Source of the DNA: Prostheceraeus crozeri
Lineage: Eukaryota > Platyhelminthes > Polycladida > Euryleptidae
Direction: 5' to 3'
Assembly (NCBI GenBank): GCA_907163375.1
Contig: CAJQUW010001126.1
Location: 1-64,000, forward strand
DNA length: 64,000 bases
In this document: positions 47,496 through 60,500 of the stretch, piece by piece
How the letters are laid out: the number at the start of each line of letters is the position of its first letter
Numbering within the stretch: the first letter of the stretch is position 1
The notes under the pieces: model-generated
What the model was told of the DNA's origin: nothing
The model's input: only the letters and a program-made list of their open reading frames with translations
Database searches by the model: none
Translations under genes and position numbers: made by a program

Positions 47496-50400
47496 GGCTC
47501 ATAAGTGTACTGAATATGGGCCTGGGAATGAAACAAAAAAATAAAATCTTAATTGAACTGTATTGTGAAATTTCTATTCGAATATGCAATGTTATTGAAT
47601 ATTATACGTTTTATTCATTTCTAGCAGAATATAAACAATCGGCATGCAAATAATATATAGCGCGACTTTAAACCTTCGACCTTTTCCTTCTGTCTGTTCT
47701 TATGAGTCAAGTTATTCGGTAGCAATCATTTTGTCGTCACGTCCCATGATCGACGAAATAAAAACTAAATAATGTCCTTCGATTTCTATTGTCAGAATTA
47801 TAGACTGCGTACTTCACATCGATCAATAATTTCAAAATTCAGGCCCAACACAGGGCATGAATAGAAGAAGCTGTATACCTAAATTTCAGGTCAGTGATGC
47901 TTTGATGGATATCGAAGCAAATAGTCGTCGTCAGTTGATTTGTGTTTGTGAGTCGGGTGAATACGTGGTCTTTTTACAAACGTCTTGGATTTATTCTAAA
48001 AAGCATTGCTGATTCCAGTCTGTAAATGGATACTACAAATAGAGGATACAAAATGGTGATACAAAAAGTACAAGCACCTACAAGAACTAAAGAAATATTC
48101 GTATTCCGTTGCCTCTTGATTGTCATTTGTTTTATGGACAGCTTGCCGCACTAAAAAACTTCATTGCAATGATACAAGGGCCCGATTTGGCAAGAGGAGG
48201 CTTCTTTCTGTATGATGAAGCCCATGATTCTATAGGAGTTTACTATCTAGCTACCCTACTGTTCCTTCATCTTTTGTAATTTTGGATGGAAATATATGTT
48301 TCTTCTTGTTCTATTTAATGATCATTTTTCATCATATCCTAAATTTTATTTTAGTAAATTAAGCAATTTGCTAACAATTATAATCTTCTAGCGCTTTCTG
48401 TTATTATTTTTCTCATCAAATAAACGTTGCTATGATAGTCCAAGTTCAATTCTTTTCCTTCGTGAAATTAGGTTGTAAGTAAGAGCCCAGCGTTGTAACT
48501 TAGTTTTTTGTAATATTGTTAAGAGTTAATGTTTTAGCGAAAATAGACAGTAATTGTTAGATGAAATCAGAAAATTGACTTAGATTGGAACTTGCAAAAT
48601 TGATGTACAAGTAAATCCAAAATCATGAATCCTAAATAATGGCAAAACACATCGTATGTATGGACAAGGCAGAACCTCACATCGTACTTTACAAGCATAG
48701 CCTAGTATAGATCGCGTTCGAAAATTTAAGCAACTCATGAAAAGATTGGCACGAATAACAGGAGGTTAAATTTTCGTGTCCAGTATCGACAAATTCGTGC
48801 CCGAATGCGACCACTGGAATAATCACAAATCCGCCAGATCTATTCATCTTATTATTTCAACGTACACGTTAAATGATCAGAACTTACTTCCACAGGTAGC
48901 CATTTCGAAACGTTGTAGTAGAATAATAACCTGCAAAAGAAGAAAATGCGGAATATTGTTGCTTGAAAATTTTACAAGATAGGCTATCAAAAATGAGTGC
49001 AATGGTAATTCACTGTCAAAATAATAGAAACGTTCTGCACATTTATGATATCGCATCTTCAACACTACATAAATGCATCTTCAAGAACATGCGTTTTTTA
49101 TATTAAGTGTTTGGTCATCCAATCGCAATCCGGTATGATTGAAAAACTTGATGCCTTTTTCATAAGCAAGACAAGTAGTCCTACACTGGATACAAGATTT
49201 CTATATTGTTGTGACGCTTTTCAAGCGGGAGTCACGTTGCAGCTGATAATCCAGTTGGAGATTGGAACTCCATATCTAATCATCAGAGAGCATCGAAAAA
49301 GAATGAGAGTGATTTTTCTGTTTGCAATTGGCTAATGAGAGCTTTTTGACATTAGCATTGGCTGTGATGACTGAAAAGTGTGTTTTGCATGAACCTGAAC
49401 TAAACAAAGTAATCTTTAATTAAAATAATGTGAATTACACATTTTCGATAGACCTGCAACGATTAGTATTAGAAATGAGGATTTTAGCCAAAATACCCGC
49501 CTCAATTATTTTCATGTATTTCGCCCAATTCGGATGTCCGAATTACAAATACTGGTCATATTTGTTTTCTCATCATAATTTTGCAAAACACAGGATGTAA
49601 AATCTTATCCGATTTCAATTTCTGACAACTTTTGATTTTCAAAATGTCTCATACATGCCAAAATACCTCCGATAAAGGGATTAATCTGTGTAATAGCAAC
49701 AGACCTTTAAGATAAGGGTTGGTAGACACACCGTAATAATGGGGTGACTGAAAAAAAATCAAAATGTGTGCATTACACCACCTTGCTAATCCTTATTCAT
49801 CTACGTTTTCCAGAACGCTATTTTTTAAGTAAGGGGTTGGGGCGTGAGAAGACCCCTTCTGTCATTCTTTCGACTGACAAAGGGGCAATGTTCAGTAACT
49901 ACCAATTGACCAAGCAGAATTTAAAAAATCGGTTTAAAAACACTTTTTAACCGAAACAATTTTTGTTAATGAGGAGCCTCAATCAGAAAATAAGAATATA
50001 GAAAAGAGTCTTTGAATAATCTAGACGTGAATACTGCTAATTACAATCTTAGTTTCAATGTAGTAGTTTTGAAACGTACAAATCTGCCTCTTGAAATGAA
50101 AACGATAGTTTGGTATCTTCAAGGCAAGTCGAGGCGCGGAGATTCAGTCAGGAACAGCAAATGCGGAACAACTCTGATTGTTTACAAACACTAAGCGACA
50201 CAGTTCACTTGTAATGTTTGCGATTGGTGGAGATAAACAACTAAATAAAACATGAAGACTTGTGATGGTAGTGCCATCGGTGTCTATGATCACGAGTACC
50301 TATGATGAAGGACAAGCAGAACATAGCTAAGAAAACACGAAATTATTCAGAGTCATTCGGAGAATGAAGAAAATGAAAGAAACATCAACCAAATCTCCAA

Positions 50401-51946
50401 GATTGATGAGATTCAGTAGTTGACACCGGATTGTTGCTGGTGCAGTGAACGCTGATATCAATTAATATCTCTGTGTCAGAGCATTTGGCTGCCCATTTCA
50501 GTCAGTTTCCAATGCAACTGACAAATGCAAAAACCGAAGGCAGCAAGTAACCCGGTTTACCTCGCTGAATAAGATAATGAAGAATTGAAATCATCAATCA
50601 GCAAGAAATATGTCATGAAAAATATTAATGAAGCCCATAGACATCGAATGACAATATTAGGACTAGACCGGACACAGGTGATTTCTGGTGACTTTTACAG
50701 CCGTTTGTTGGACATTGAAAAAAAAAATATTGGTTTGTCTAATGTGAATCTCTATATCTAGGAAATTTAAAAATATCGATAGCAGCATGTTTCTGATCAG
50801 CTGATGAATTAATGCAGTCTTTAACGTGAGGAACTTTCGAAACTTTTGCAGAAACTGTTGTGTGAAACCAATCAATCACATGAAATACTTCACAGTCAGT
50901 CCTTTTAAAACAAGACTCTTTGTCCACCTTTCTAGACATAACGGCGAAGTCCTCTACTAGGGAGATCATCCCACCGAAAACGCCTGCTACAATAAAGGTT
51001 GAAACACAGCTATTTTCCGCAAAACACAAATTTGAGTGTAGGAATTCCAATTTTGCAAATGTAATCCAGTGAAATGGATTTTGCTAAAAGCCTACTTCTC
51101 AATCATTTTCCAATGAAATAAAGGCAAAATGAGGTCAGAGAATTCAGCGATGATCAGTCCATCTTAGCGATTAACTAATCTATTCATATTATAATAGTAA
51201 TAAGTGATCGACAAAACGTAGAAAAAAGTTGCGCCATGAAACTTAGCCATATCCTAGAATAGTAGACAAAGAGTCATGTTATTCAAGGAAAGCTGTGGTT
51301 GACAGTATAGGGAGGAATATTTCTGTGATTAAATGAGTTTCTCGTAGTAAGTTTCTCTGGCAACGGTTTCGATAAAGTTCCCTTTACGTAAGTCTTTATA
51401 TCATTTGGAGTTTGATTAGCTTAAACACTACTTCTATATCCCAATTTCATTTCCGAACTATCACAGTCAAGTTATCAAGCAATTGATCTGTATGTTCATT
51501 GTAGGACTTCACATGCATAACAGCAGACGACTTGGCACCTAGTGGGTGAAAATGATTGCAGCAGATTGGATTTTAAATCATTGAATTGTAGAAGAAGACG
51601 TCTTTTTACAAGGTGTCTTGTTATCATGTTCCTTCGCAAAGTGAGAAGCAGATTCTCTGAGAATTGAGCTTTTTAATACTTCAGATTGGGCAATGAGAAG
51701 TTATCTACGCCTCTGAACACTGAACACAAACATCGCACTTTCCGGTCTGTGTTGAACTTTTAAATACTGCTGAGCTTGGAAAGTTACTCCTAATTGCATA
51801 CATAGGTTTGCTGTATTATATCATTGACTTGATGGAATTATATGGACATAAAATATAGACCGGTTATGACAACACAATTCAATCGAGTTACAAGGCATAA
51901 TATCATGTCCAATGATTGATCTTCGGTTGTTTCATCCCCCCCCTCC
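47496..51946. other. Intergenic, no recognised feature
   Basis: AT-rich, with ORFs of up to about 100 codons that show no recognisable domain. No tandem or inverted repeats stand out. Confidence 0.4.
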
Positions 51947-53682
51947 CATCATCATCATCAAACCAGTTTGAATCCAGGTTTCGTCCCCGACGAGCGATGA
52001 TGGCCGGATGTACCTCATTGCAACAGACCACCCCTTCTCACGCCTTCTTCATCCATTTTGGCCTGTTTCTGGGCATTTTCTTTTTTAAAACCGATCTCCT
52101 TTACCTCTTCCTCGACTTGTTGTCGTGTAAGGGCATGGCCCTAGAGCCCTAGTCCTCACCGTGTCACCGTAGCGTTTCAACCAAACTAGACATATCTCAA
52201 TATAACCACACGGATGGAGGGGAAAGGGAAGACTTACTTCTTCCTCGCCATTTGCTCCGCTTCAGAGTAGGGAATGACTTCTCGGTAGCGTTACCACCAC
52301 GGTTCCTGGTGTTATCTGCGTCGATAATGTTACTGCTCTGGATATTCCTAATTTAAGGCGATACTCTCCTAGAACAATCGCCCCACTGGCGTTCTGCGCT
52401 ATTTAAGTCAATAGCATTCACTCAGAGTGGTCTCTCTGGCATCCTATTACTGGTCTGGCAAGTCCCACCCGCGCGCGGAATAGATTGCTTAACCCAAACT
52501 ATACTGACGTATAGTACTCAAGAGAAACTAAAATGTCCTATTATCACTCTCCTTCTGTGAGAGTGACAATAGCTAGAGCCGTAATAACTGCTCGGGAATA
52601 CTCTACCGTACATACTCTTGAAACTCAATATAAACTCAAATTATAAGTCACAACCGGTTTGCTCGCTGTCTGCACAGGACGAGCACACTCAATGCAACTG
52701 AAAGTCTTGTTCTAGAAGGATCAAGGGTAACCTTCACTGCTTCTACGCTCTCTGATTGGTCCAGAGCCCAACAGTCGCCACATGCGCCTTGACCGGCCCC
52801 GCTTCCGCTGTCCCTGAACTTCAAAGTTAAGTCTTCTGGAGAGAGTCGCCCACTTCTCTCCTCAAAACGTGACCGTACCAGCGTTCTGCATTCGATTTCG
52901 CCAACTGTCCGATTTCCTCTTTCAACCCGAGCATTATCATCAAAATGTTGCTATTCTTTCTCTCCATGAGTTTCGTCCCACACATTGCTATGATCATCGA
53001 CCTCTCAGTCCTCCTCAAAATACTATTTCAACCTCTCGCAAGCACCAAGTCTCACTACCATGTAGTATCACTGGCCTTACACAACTCCGATATACCATCC
53101 CTTTCATTTTCAATGAGAATCTACGTCCAAGTTACAGTTCACCTATCTCTCGAAATTTCATCCATCCAAGCCGTGCTCTCGCTGTTACTGCCGCTTCGCA
53201 TCCACCCCTGCATTCATTCTACTCCCCAAGTAGCAGAATCCGTCTACTGTCTCGATACCTTCGCACAGCTCCTCAATTTTCACCACATCGTCTCCTACCG
53301 CTTTAACACATCTCTCGCAAATGAAATTCCGCGCCTCGTTTTGAGTCACTCTCTTCATCTTCGTGCATCGCCCGTGAATCCACTTTCCGCACTTTGTGCA
53401 CAACACCGAATTCGCCATGACCCTTTTCCCACGTATACCACAGGGATCTTTCTTAGATTTCAGTCTATCGCGATCCAAACCACTCACCGTTACCTTCGTT
53501 TTACTGACGTTCACCTTCATTCCCTTTGCTTCCAGCGCTTTACTCCATTTTTCGAACTTGTCTCTTAGACCTTTCATTGTATCGCTCGTCAAAACGATGT
53601 CATCTGCGTACACAACTTCAGACAATGGTCCTTTCCTTACGTTTTCGGTTAGTGCATCTACTACCATTGCAAAGAGCACACA
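51947..53682 (-). pseudogene. LINE 3' half with zinc-finger RT, copy 1 (split by a solo LTR)
   Basis: The minus strand encodes LFAMVVDALTENV, SEVVYADDIVLTSDT, KVNVSKTKV, a PHD-like zinc segment (CGKRVM, VLCTKCGKWIHGRCTKM, FICERCV) and VDGFCYLGSRMNAG. After a frameshift near 53185 it reads ARARLGWMKFREIGEL, YRSCVRPVILHGSETWCL, RRTERSMIIAMCG and RWYGHVLRREVGDSL. A solo LTR (52126-52773) interrupts the arginine-rich end. The frame then continues with QQVEEEVKEIGFKKENAQ, a stop, a short 3' UTR and a (GAT)n tail at 51960-51947. The order YADD, CTKCGKW.H, FCYLG, GSETW, RWYGHVLR is that of a common invertebrate LINE type. The 5' part is cut by the palindromic element at 53683. Confidence 0.8.
52126..52773 (-). 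repeat. Ty3/Gypsy solo LTR inside the LINE
   Basis: About 648 bases, starting TGT and ending TTACA on the minus strand. It is closely similar to the LTR at 62955-63582. GTCG flanks it on both sides (52122-52125 and 52774-52777), a 4-bp target duplication. It is a fossil of a full insertion reduced to one LTR, or a product of recombination between duplicated copies. Confidence 0.8.
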
Positions 53683-54417
53683 TAGTCCGGGAGCTAGCGT
53701 GAAGTTGTGCAGGGAACGAGGTAGTACATAAAACTTTCACATAGCATAGTACACCTCTAACCTACTGCAAACTTCGCGTCTGCCGGATCAGATCATTTGC
53801 TTTTCAGAAATAGAGAGGATAACACAATCCTATGTATTTCCAGTGGTAAAATTGTGACATCTAAGGTGTTGACTCCATTTTTTCGAATTTTTGCTCATGA
53901 AAGTTACACAAATTGGTATTTTTGTTGAACTGGTTTTTATAGAAATCATCTACAGATCATGATCTTTCAAATGGGCTGTCATTTTGTGACAGAGGATGAA
54001 GTACAGTGTACAAACAGACACTTTTCGTTAAAGTATATCAACAATTTTCCTGAAATTTCTATGTTAAAATTTGCAGTTGCCCAACTAAAAGTGTCTGTTT
54101 GTACACTTAACTTCATCCTCTGTCACTGAATGATAACTCATTTGAAAGATCATGATCTGTAGATGATTTCTATAATAACCAGTTCAACAAAATACCAATT
54201 TGTGTAACTTTTATGAGCAAAAATTCGAAAAATGGAGTCAACACCTTAAATGTCACAATTTTACCACTGGAAATACATAGGATTGTGTTATCCTCTCTAT
54301 TTCTGAAAAGCAAATGATCTGATCCGGCAGACGCGAAGTTTTGCAGTAGGTTAGAGGTGTACTATGCTACGTGAAAGTTTTATGTACTACCTCGTTCCCT
54401 GCACAACTTCACGCTAG
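53683..54417. mobile_element. Palindromic foldback element, copy 2
   Basis: Starts TAGTCCGGGAGCTAGCGTGA inside the LINE and ends CTTCACGCTAG against an internal position of an LTR. The arms and loop match the 13.4-kb copy closely. The right end lacks the last 10 or so bases (CTCCCGGACTA) seen in copy 1. Confidence 0.85.
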
Positions 54418-54559
54418 CAAATTATAAGTCACAAAGACCGGTTTGCCTCGCTGTACTGCACAGGACGAGCACACTCAATGAAACTGAAAGTCTTGTTCTA
54501 GAAGGATCAAGGGTAACCTTCACTGCTTCTACGCTCTCTGATTGGTCCAGAGCCCTACA
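54418..54559 (-). repeat. Partial Ty3/Gypsy LTR
   Basis: The outer 142 bases of the LTR seen at 62955-63582, joined abruptly to the end of the palindromic element. It is followed by the same GTCG and LINE sequence as the other LTR copies. Confidence 0.8.
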
Positions 54560-55468
54560 GTCGCCACATGCGCCTTGACCGGCCGCTTTCGCTGTCCCTG
54601 AGCTTCAAAGTTAAGTGTCTTCTGGAGAGAGTCGCCCACTTCTCTCCTCAAAACGTGACCGTACCAGCGGTCTGCATTCGATTTCGCCAACTGTCCGATT
54701 TCCTCTTTCATCCCAAGCATTCTCATCAAAATGTTGCTATTCTTTCTCTTCATGAGTTTCGTCCCACACATTGCTATGATCATCGACCTCTCAGTCCTCC
54801 TCAAAATACTATGTCAACCTCTCGCGAGCACCAAGTCTCACTACCATGTAGTATCACTGTCCTTACAGAACTCCGATATACCATCCCTTTTATTTTCAAT
54901 GAGAATCTACGTCCAAGTTACAGTTCACCTATCTCTCGAAATTTCATCCATCCAAGCCGTGCTCTCGCTGTTACTGCCGCTTCGCATCCACCCCTGCATT
55001 CATTCTACTCCCCAAGTAGCAGAATCCGTCTACTGTCTCGATACCTTCGCACAGCTCCTCAATTTTCACCACATCGTCTCCTACCGCTTTAACACATCTC
55101 TCGCAAATGAAATTCCGCGCCTCGTTTTGAGTCACTCTCTTCATCTTCGTGCATCGCACGTGAATCCACTTTCCGAACTTTGTGCACAACACCGAATTCG
55201 CCATGACCCTTTTCCCACATACACCACAGGGATCTTTCTTAGATTTCAGTCTATCGCAATCCGAACCACTCACCATTACCTTCGTTTTACTGACGTTCAC
55301 CTTCATTCCCTTTGCTTCCAGCGCTTTACTCCATTTTTTGAACTTGTCTCTTAGACCTTTCATTGTATCGCTCGTCAAAACGATGTCATCGGCGTACACA
55401 ACTTCAGACAATGGTCCTTTCCTTACGTTTTCGGTTAATGCATCTACTACCATTGCAAAGAGCACACA
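54560..55468 (-). pseudogene. LINE 3' half with zinc-finger RT, copy 2
   Basis: Almost identical to 52774-53682, with the same YADD, PHD-like zinc segment, FCYLG and RWYGHVLRR blocks and the same frameshift zone near 54971. It differs by scattered substitutions, and a few small insertions or deletions near 54593-54620. It is the second member of a tandem unit of about 1.78 kb. Confidence 0.8.
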
Positions 55469-56204
55469 TAGTCCGGGAGCTAGCGTGAAGGTGTGCAGGG
55501 AACGAGGTAGTACATAAAACTTTCACATAGCATAGTACACCTCTAACCTACTGCAAAACTTCGCGTCTGCCGGATCAGATCATTTGCTTTTCAGAAATAG
55601 AGAGGATAACACAATCCTATGTATTTCCAGTGGTAAAATTGTGACATCTAAGGTGTTGACTCCATTTTTTCGAATTTTTGCTCATGAAAGTTACACAAAT
55701 TGGTATTTTGTTGAACTGGTTATTATAGAAATCATCTACAGATCATGATCTTTCAAATGGGCTGTCATTTTGTGACAGAGGATGAAGTAAAGTGTACAAA
55801 CAGACACTTTTCGTTAAAGTATATCAACAATTTTCCTGAAATTTCTATGTTAAAATTTGCAGTTGCACCAACTAAAAGTGTCTGTTTGTACACTTAACTT
55901 CATCCTCTGTCACTGAATGATAACTCATTTGAAAGATCATGATCTGTAGATGATTTCTATAATAACCAGTTCAACAAAATACCAATTTGTGTAACTTTTA
56001 TGAGCAAAAATTCGAAAAAATGGAGTCAACACCTTAAATGTCACAATTTTACCACTGGAAATACATAGGATTGTGTTATCCTCTCTATTTCTGAAAAGCA
56101 AATGATCTGATCCGGCAGCGCGAAGTTTTGCAGTAGGTTAGAAGTGTACTATGCTACGTGAAAAGTTTTATGTACTACCTCGTTCCTGCACAACTTCACG
56201 CTAG
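55469..56204. mobile_element. Palindromic foldback element, copy 3
   Basis: Same ends, arms and truncated right terminus as copy 2, again bridging the LINE and an internal LTR position (CACGCTAG|CAAATT). Shared breakpoints show that copies 2 and 3 descend from one event followed by duplication. Confidence 0.85.
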
Positions 56205-56343
56205 CAAATTGATAAGTCACAACCGGGTTTGCTCGCTGTCTGCACAGGACGAGCACACTCAATGAAACTGAAAGTCTTGTTCTAGAAGGATCAAGGGTAA
56301 CCTTCACTGCTTCTACGCTCTCTGATTGGTCCAGAGCCCTACA
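56205..56343 (-). repeat. Truncated 3' LTR of the Ty3/Gypsy element
   Basis: The first 139 bases of the LTR on the minus strand, starting TGTAGGG at 56343. It is preceded by a polypurine tract (A-run then GGGGG, 56358-56344 read on the minus strand). The rest of the LTR is replaced by the palindromic element. Over the shared stretch it differs very little from the 5' LTR, which suggests a young insertion. Confidence 0.85.
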
Positions 56344-57560
56344 TTACCCCCTTTTTTTAAAGAATTTGCCCTCAAATTCAGGCCCCTCTCCTTTTGGGAG
56401 GATCGCAGCAAAATAAATATCCGTTATTGTAACGTAGTATAATATCAAGTAGATACCACTAAAACTAGCGCTAAAACGAAAGGAATATACACCCAACCGG
56501 GCGGACTTCCGCCGCACCGGCTCAGGGGTTATACAACCGCTGTGTATTTTCGTTGATAATTCTGGCGATTGACTCTTCGGGCATGAATCTCGCCCTGGCA
56601 AGTCTTCTGACCAAACTAACCGTTGACCACGGTGTGTCGCCAGATACGGCGCATCGCTTTCCACCAAGAGGCGCTCAATTGGAATTAGCCGAAGAGCAGG
56701 GAACTGACCCTCTTCGTGCCACGCCATAGTCTTCGGCGTCACCCGAAGTACATATGTGGACATTCGTCCGCAAATGCTCTCAACTGAATAGGCGACATTA
56801 CAGCGCAATGAAAGTGCATTGGGTGCCTGGACATCTGTAGAGACTCTACCAAGACTTCCCACAACAGCGATAGAGCGAATTGCTGATTTTCTCCACCTCG
56901 CAGTGGATAACCAGGGGAAGCCTGGTCTGACTAGCCAGTGTCGCCTGATGAATGAAGGTTACTGTCTGCATGCGAATCTGGCGCTCCGTCGGCTCCCGCC
57001 GAACGAAATCCAATCCACATTCCCCAATAGCCCTCACGGACGGCCATGCTCTCACCCTCTGAGACAGGGCTTGTAACCGGCTAGCTGTTAGCATAGACGC
57101 GTACGTAGGATGGCATCCTATGGCCGTGACGGTTGGGATGATCGGACTGTTTTCCGCTGGATCCGTGTCTATTGATAAATCCTGCCATATAAATGGTTGG
57201 CTCATAACATTAACTACCCCGGCCATGGAGGTACTGTACCCTCCATCTTTCGTGATTAAATCCGCCCAGGGAGTCTGTATAAGGATATCCCTCCAATGGC
57301 AATGCGAATCCCAAATCGTGTTATCTGAGCCTTCATCAGTTTGAGTTGCTTGATGGACTGTAGTCTCCGTCAGTCTGATCGTCTTGGCAATTGATGGCGC
57401 TTTCTGTCCATCTTTCCATATAGATGGCCCGCCTACTCTACGGATCAGTAATCCCCTAGCCACAGGCCTCTCGACTGGCCTTTCTACAGCTATTTGGCGC
57501 AAGATAGGGCATTGCCTGGCTTCTTCGCCGCCCATAGCTATTAATTGGCGTAATGGCTCG
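56344..57560 (-). other. TatD-like nuclease module at the end of pol
   Basis: Towards the end of the pol reading frame and beyond lie the ordered signatures of the TatD metal-dependent hydrolase/DNase family: DSHCH (metal-binding HxH), AIGCHPTYA, VRAIGECGLDF (metal-binding Glu), LPLVIHCE (metal-binding His) and, in the adjoining reading frame, ERLLVESDAPYL (the family's D-x-P segment). TatD enzymes are 3'-5' DNases acting on single-stranded or damaged DNA. A role in trimming element DNA during integration is inference only. The module is broken. Confidence 0.75.
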
Positions 57561-60500
57561 CTAGCGTTCTGGAGCGGATCGGTCGTTTCGGCCTCCTCCG
57601 ACTTCCGCGGAGGGGTCATAGCACGACTCGATTGAGCTCCCGCATCCGGTTGAAAGTTCTCCCAGTCTACTGGGGAGACAGCCTCTGTCTGTGGTTCTTC
57701 CGGTATTACTCTTAGAGGGTTCCTTTCCGTTTTCCATGACCTCTTCCGATTTCCTTTCGCCTTGTCACGGAGTTGTCTCGCGTGACGTCTTTGTTGATAT
57801 CTTTTAACGATGTCTTCATACCTCTGTATGGCGTGTGCTCGATACCTTGCCCACCGTTTCTGGGCGGACCCTTTAGACCGGCCCTTCCGTGGCACAATTG
57901 GGGGATTTTCTCTGTTTGTGGCTGCCTCTATGTTATATTGCCAGGCATCCTCCACTAGCTGTCGGTCTGACTCCGAGAGCCCTCGCAATCTTTGTCTCTG
58001 CTCTGGTCTAATACCACCTCCTCTAAATACTGTGAGATAACCCGCTTCCGTGGCTACAGTCCGTCTGAGTTGACGTGCTCTCTCAGTATTTTGGAAGAAC
58101 AATTCTCGCACTTGTGGAGTCATGTCTACCCCATCCATTAGGAAGTCCACCATCATGCTCACGATATCTTCCGTATCGGTCATCTCCTGGAATGGAAAAG
58201 GAAATTCTTTTATTTTGGGATTGTCAGTCATTACTCTTACTGTGACCTCCTGAGCGACCGGAGGAACTGAGCTCTGGTCCACCTCCTCGACCTCTGTGGT
58301 TTGAACGGGTGGCTGATCGGTGATAACCGTCTCTTCTCGGGCTCGGTATGGTTTCAGTCGATCGCCATTGATTGTATGGCGCTTCCTCCTGTTTTGTTTG
58401 CTACGAACCAGGTACACCCCATGGGGGAGCTCTTTTTCCACTTCAAACGGCCCATCCCAGGGTCGCGTTAGCTTCCTGTGTGGACCTACCTGCGTATTCA
58501 TTACCATAACCAGATCTCCGGCCTTATAGGTGCCGGGGCCAGCTACCTTTTGGTCGTAATACTTTCGTTGCTGCCGCGCAGCTTCCTCTTCGTTAGCCTC
58601 TATGATCTCCCAAGTCTTTTTCATCGTTTGGGTCAATCCCTCGACATAGCTGACGACCTCTTCTGACGTGCCTCTTTCTACGTCCAGTTCAAAGTCCAGC
58701 GGTACTTGTAATTTACGCCCATACAGGGCCTCAGCCGGAGTGAATCCTGTAGACTTATGCTTACTGTTTCGGTAGGCATAGAGGCAGCTAGGGATAGCCG
58801 TGTCCCAATTATCTCGCTCTGTCTCCGTCAGCGTTCTCAAAGCTGTCTTTAGGGTTCGGTTGAACCGCTCATTTTGTCCATTTCCCTGTGGCCAATACGG
58901 AGTCGTAAACGTCTTGTGTATTCCCAGCTGTCGGCATAACTGTTCGATCAATTCTGATCTAAAATCAGACCCGTTATCCGAGTGTAGCCTGTTCGGGATT
59001 CCATGCCGTGTGATCCACTCATTCACTATAGCGGAAGCCACAGTCGTGGCACAATGATTGTCCAGGGGAACTGCTTCCGCATATTTTGTGAACATATCTA
59101 TGATAGTTAGAATAAATCGATTTCCTCTCTGCGTTGGCGCTAGCGGACCGATTATATCCACCGCGATACATTCCATCGGTTTCCCGGTCAAAATTGAGTT
59201 CAAACTCGACCGATGCCGTGGGTTAGGTCCCTTGACCTGTGCACACACCACGCAGTCACTCAGGAATACACTCACATCGGCTCGCATACGCGGCCACCAA
59301 AATCGATCTTTCACGCGATCAAAAGTTTTCTGTTCCCCTTCGTGGGAAGCTCCTACTCCCGCATGCAACTCATAGATGTACTGTTCTCTGACTGCCATTG
59401 GCAGCACAATACGCTTAGGTGATCCCGGGGTGGTCAAATAAACTAAATCTTCGTCCGCCGACAGATGATCCCATTCCTGGCAAAGTCGTTTTAACTCGTT
59501 CGACTTATTTTTCAATCGGCTAGGGTGCGGCTTTTCCGGCAATGATCGGAGCCAGGTTTTAAGCTGACTGATGTCTTCATCTTGTCTCGTCTCTTCGATC
59601 AGCTGGTTTCTCATGTCCGCTGTGAGAGTCACGGACCTCACAAACTCCGGTGCGTCCAGTTCTGGTGAGCGGACCTCGCTGGTCATTCTTTCACTCCTTG
59701 ACATTCCGTCGGCATTTACGTGTGCCCGGCCTGGTCTGTAAATACAATCGTAATCAAACTCTTCGAGAATGTTAATCCATCTGGCCACCAATCCTTGTGG
59801 CTCTTTAAAACTTTTCAGCCAAATCAACTCCCTATGATCCACTCGAGCCATGAACTTCCTGCCCAACAAGTAGTGTCGCAACTCCCGCGCGAACACCACT
59901 AGAGCCAACATCTCTCTTTTGGTGGCTTCATAATTTCGTTGAGCCTTATTCAAACAATGGCTGGCGTATAATATTGGCTTTTCCGACCCGTCTGGCTGTA
60001 TCTGTGATAGTACCGCACCTATCGCGTCCAAGCTAGCATCGCAGTCCAATATAAACTTCCCTCCAGTTTCCGAAAAATCTGGCATTGTTAGAATAGGAGT
60101 GCTCATAAGCTTCTGCTTCAGGGTTTCAAACGCCTCTTGACAGCCTTGGGTCCAGTTAAATATAGCCTGCTTCTGAGTCAAAACATGCAGTGGTCTAGCG
60201 ATCTTCGCAAAATCCTTAATGAATTTCCGGTAGTAGGACGCCAGCCCCAGGAAGGAGCGTACCTCCCTGGCCTTTCGTGGAGTAGGCCACTCCTTGATTG
60301 CTACTACCTTCTGAGGGTCCGTCTTTACTCCATGTCTCGATACGATATGTCCCAAATACCGGACCTCCTCCAATGCCCACTGGCATTTCTCTGGATTTAT
60401 CTGCAGTTTTGCTTCTCTCATCTTCTGCAGCACCTTTCCAATGTCTTTCAAGTGGTTTTGCCAATCCGGGCTGTACACTATGATATCATCCAAGTAAGCC

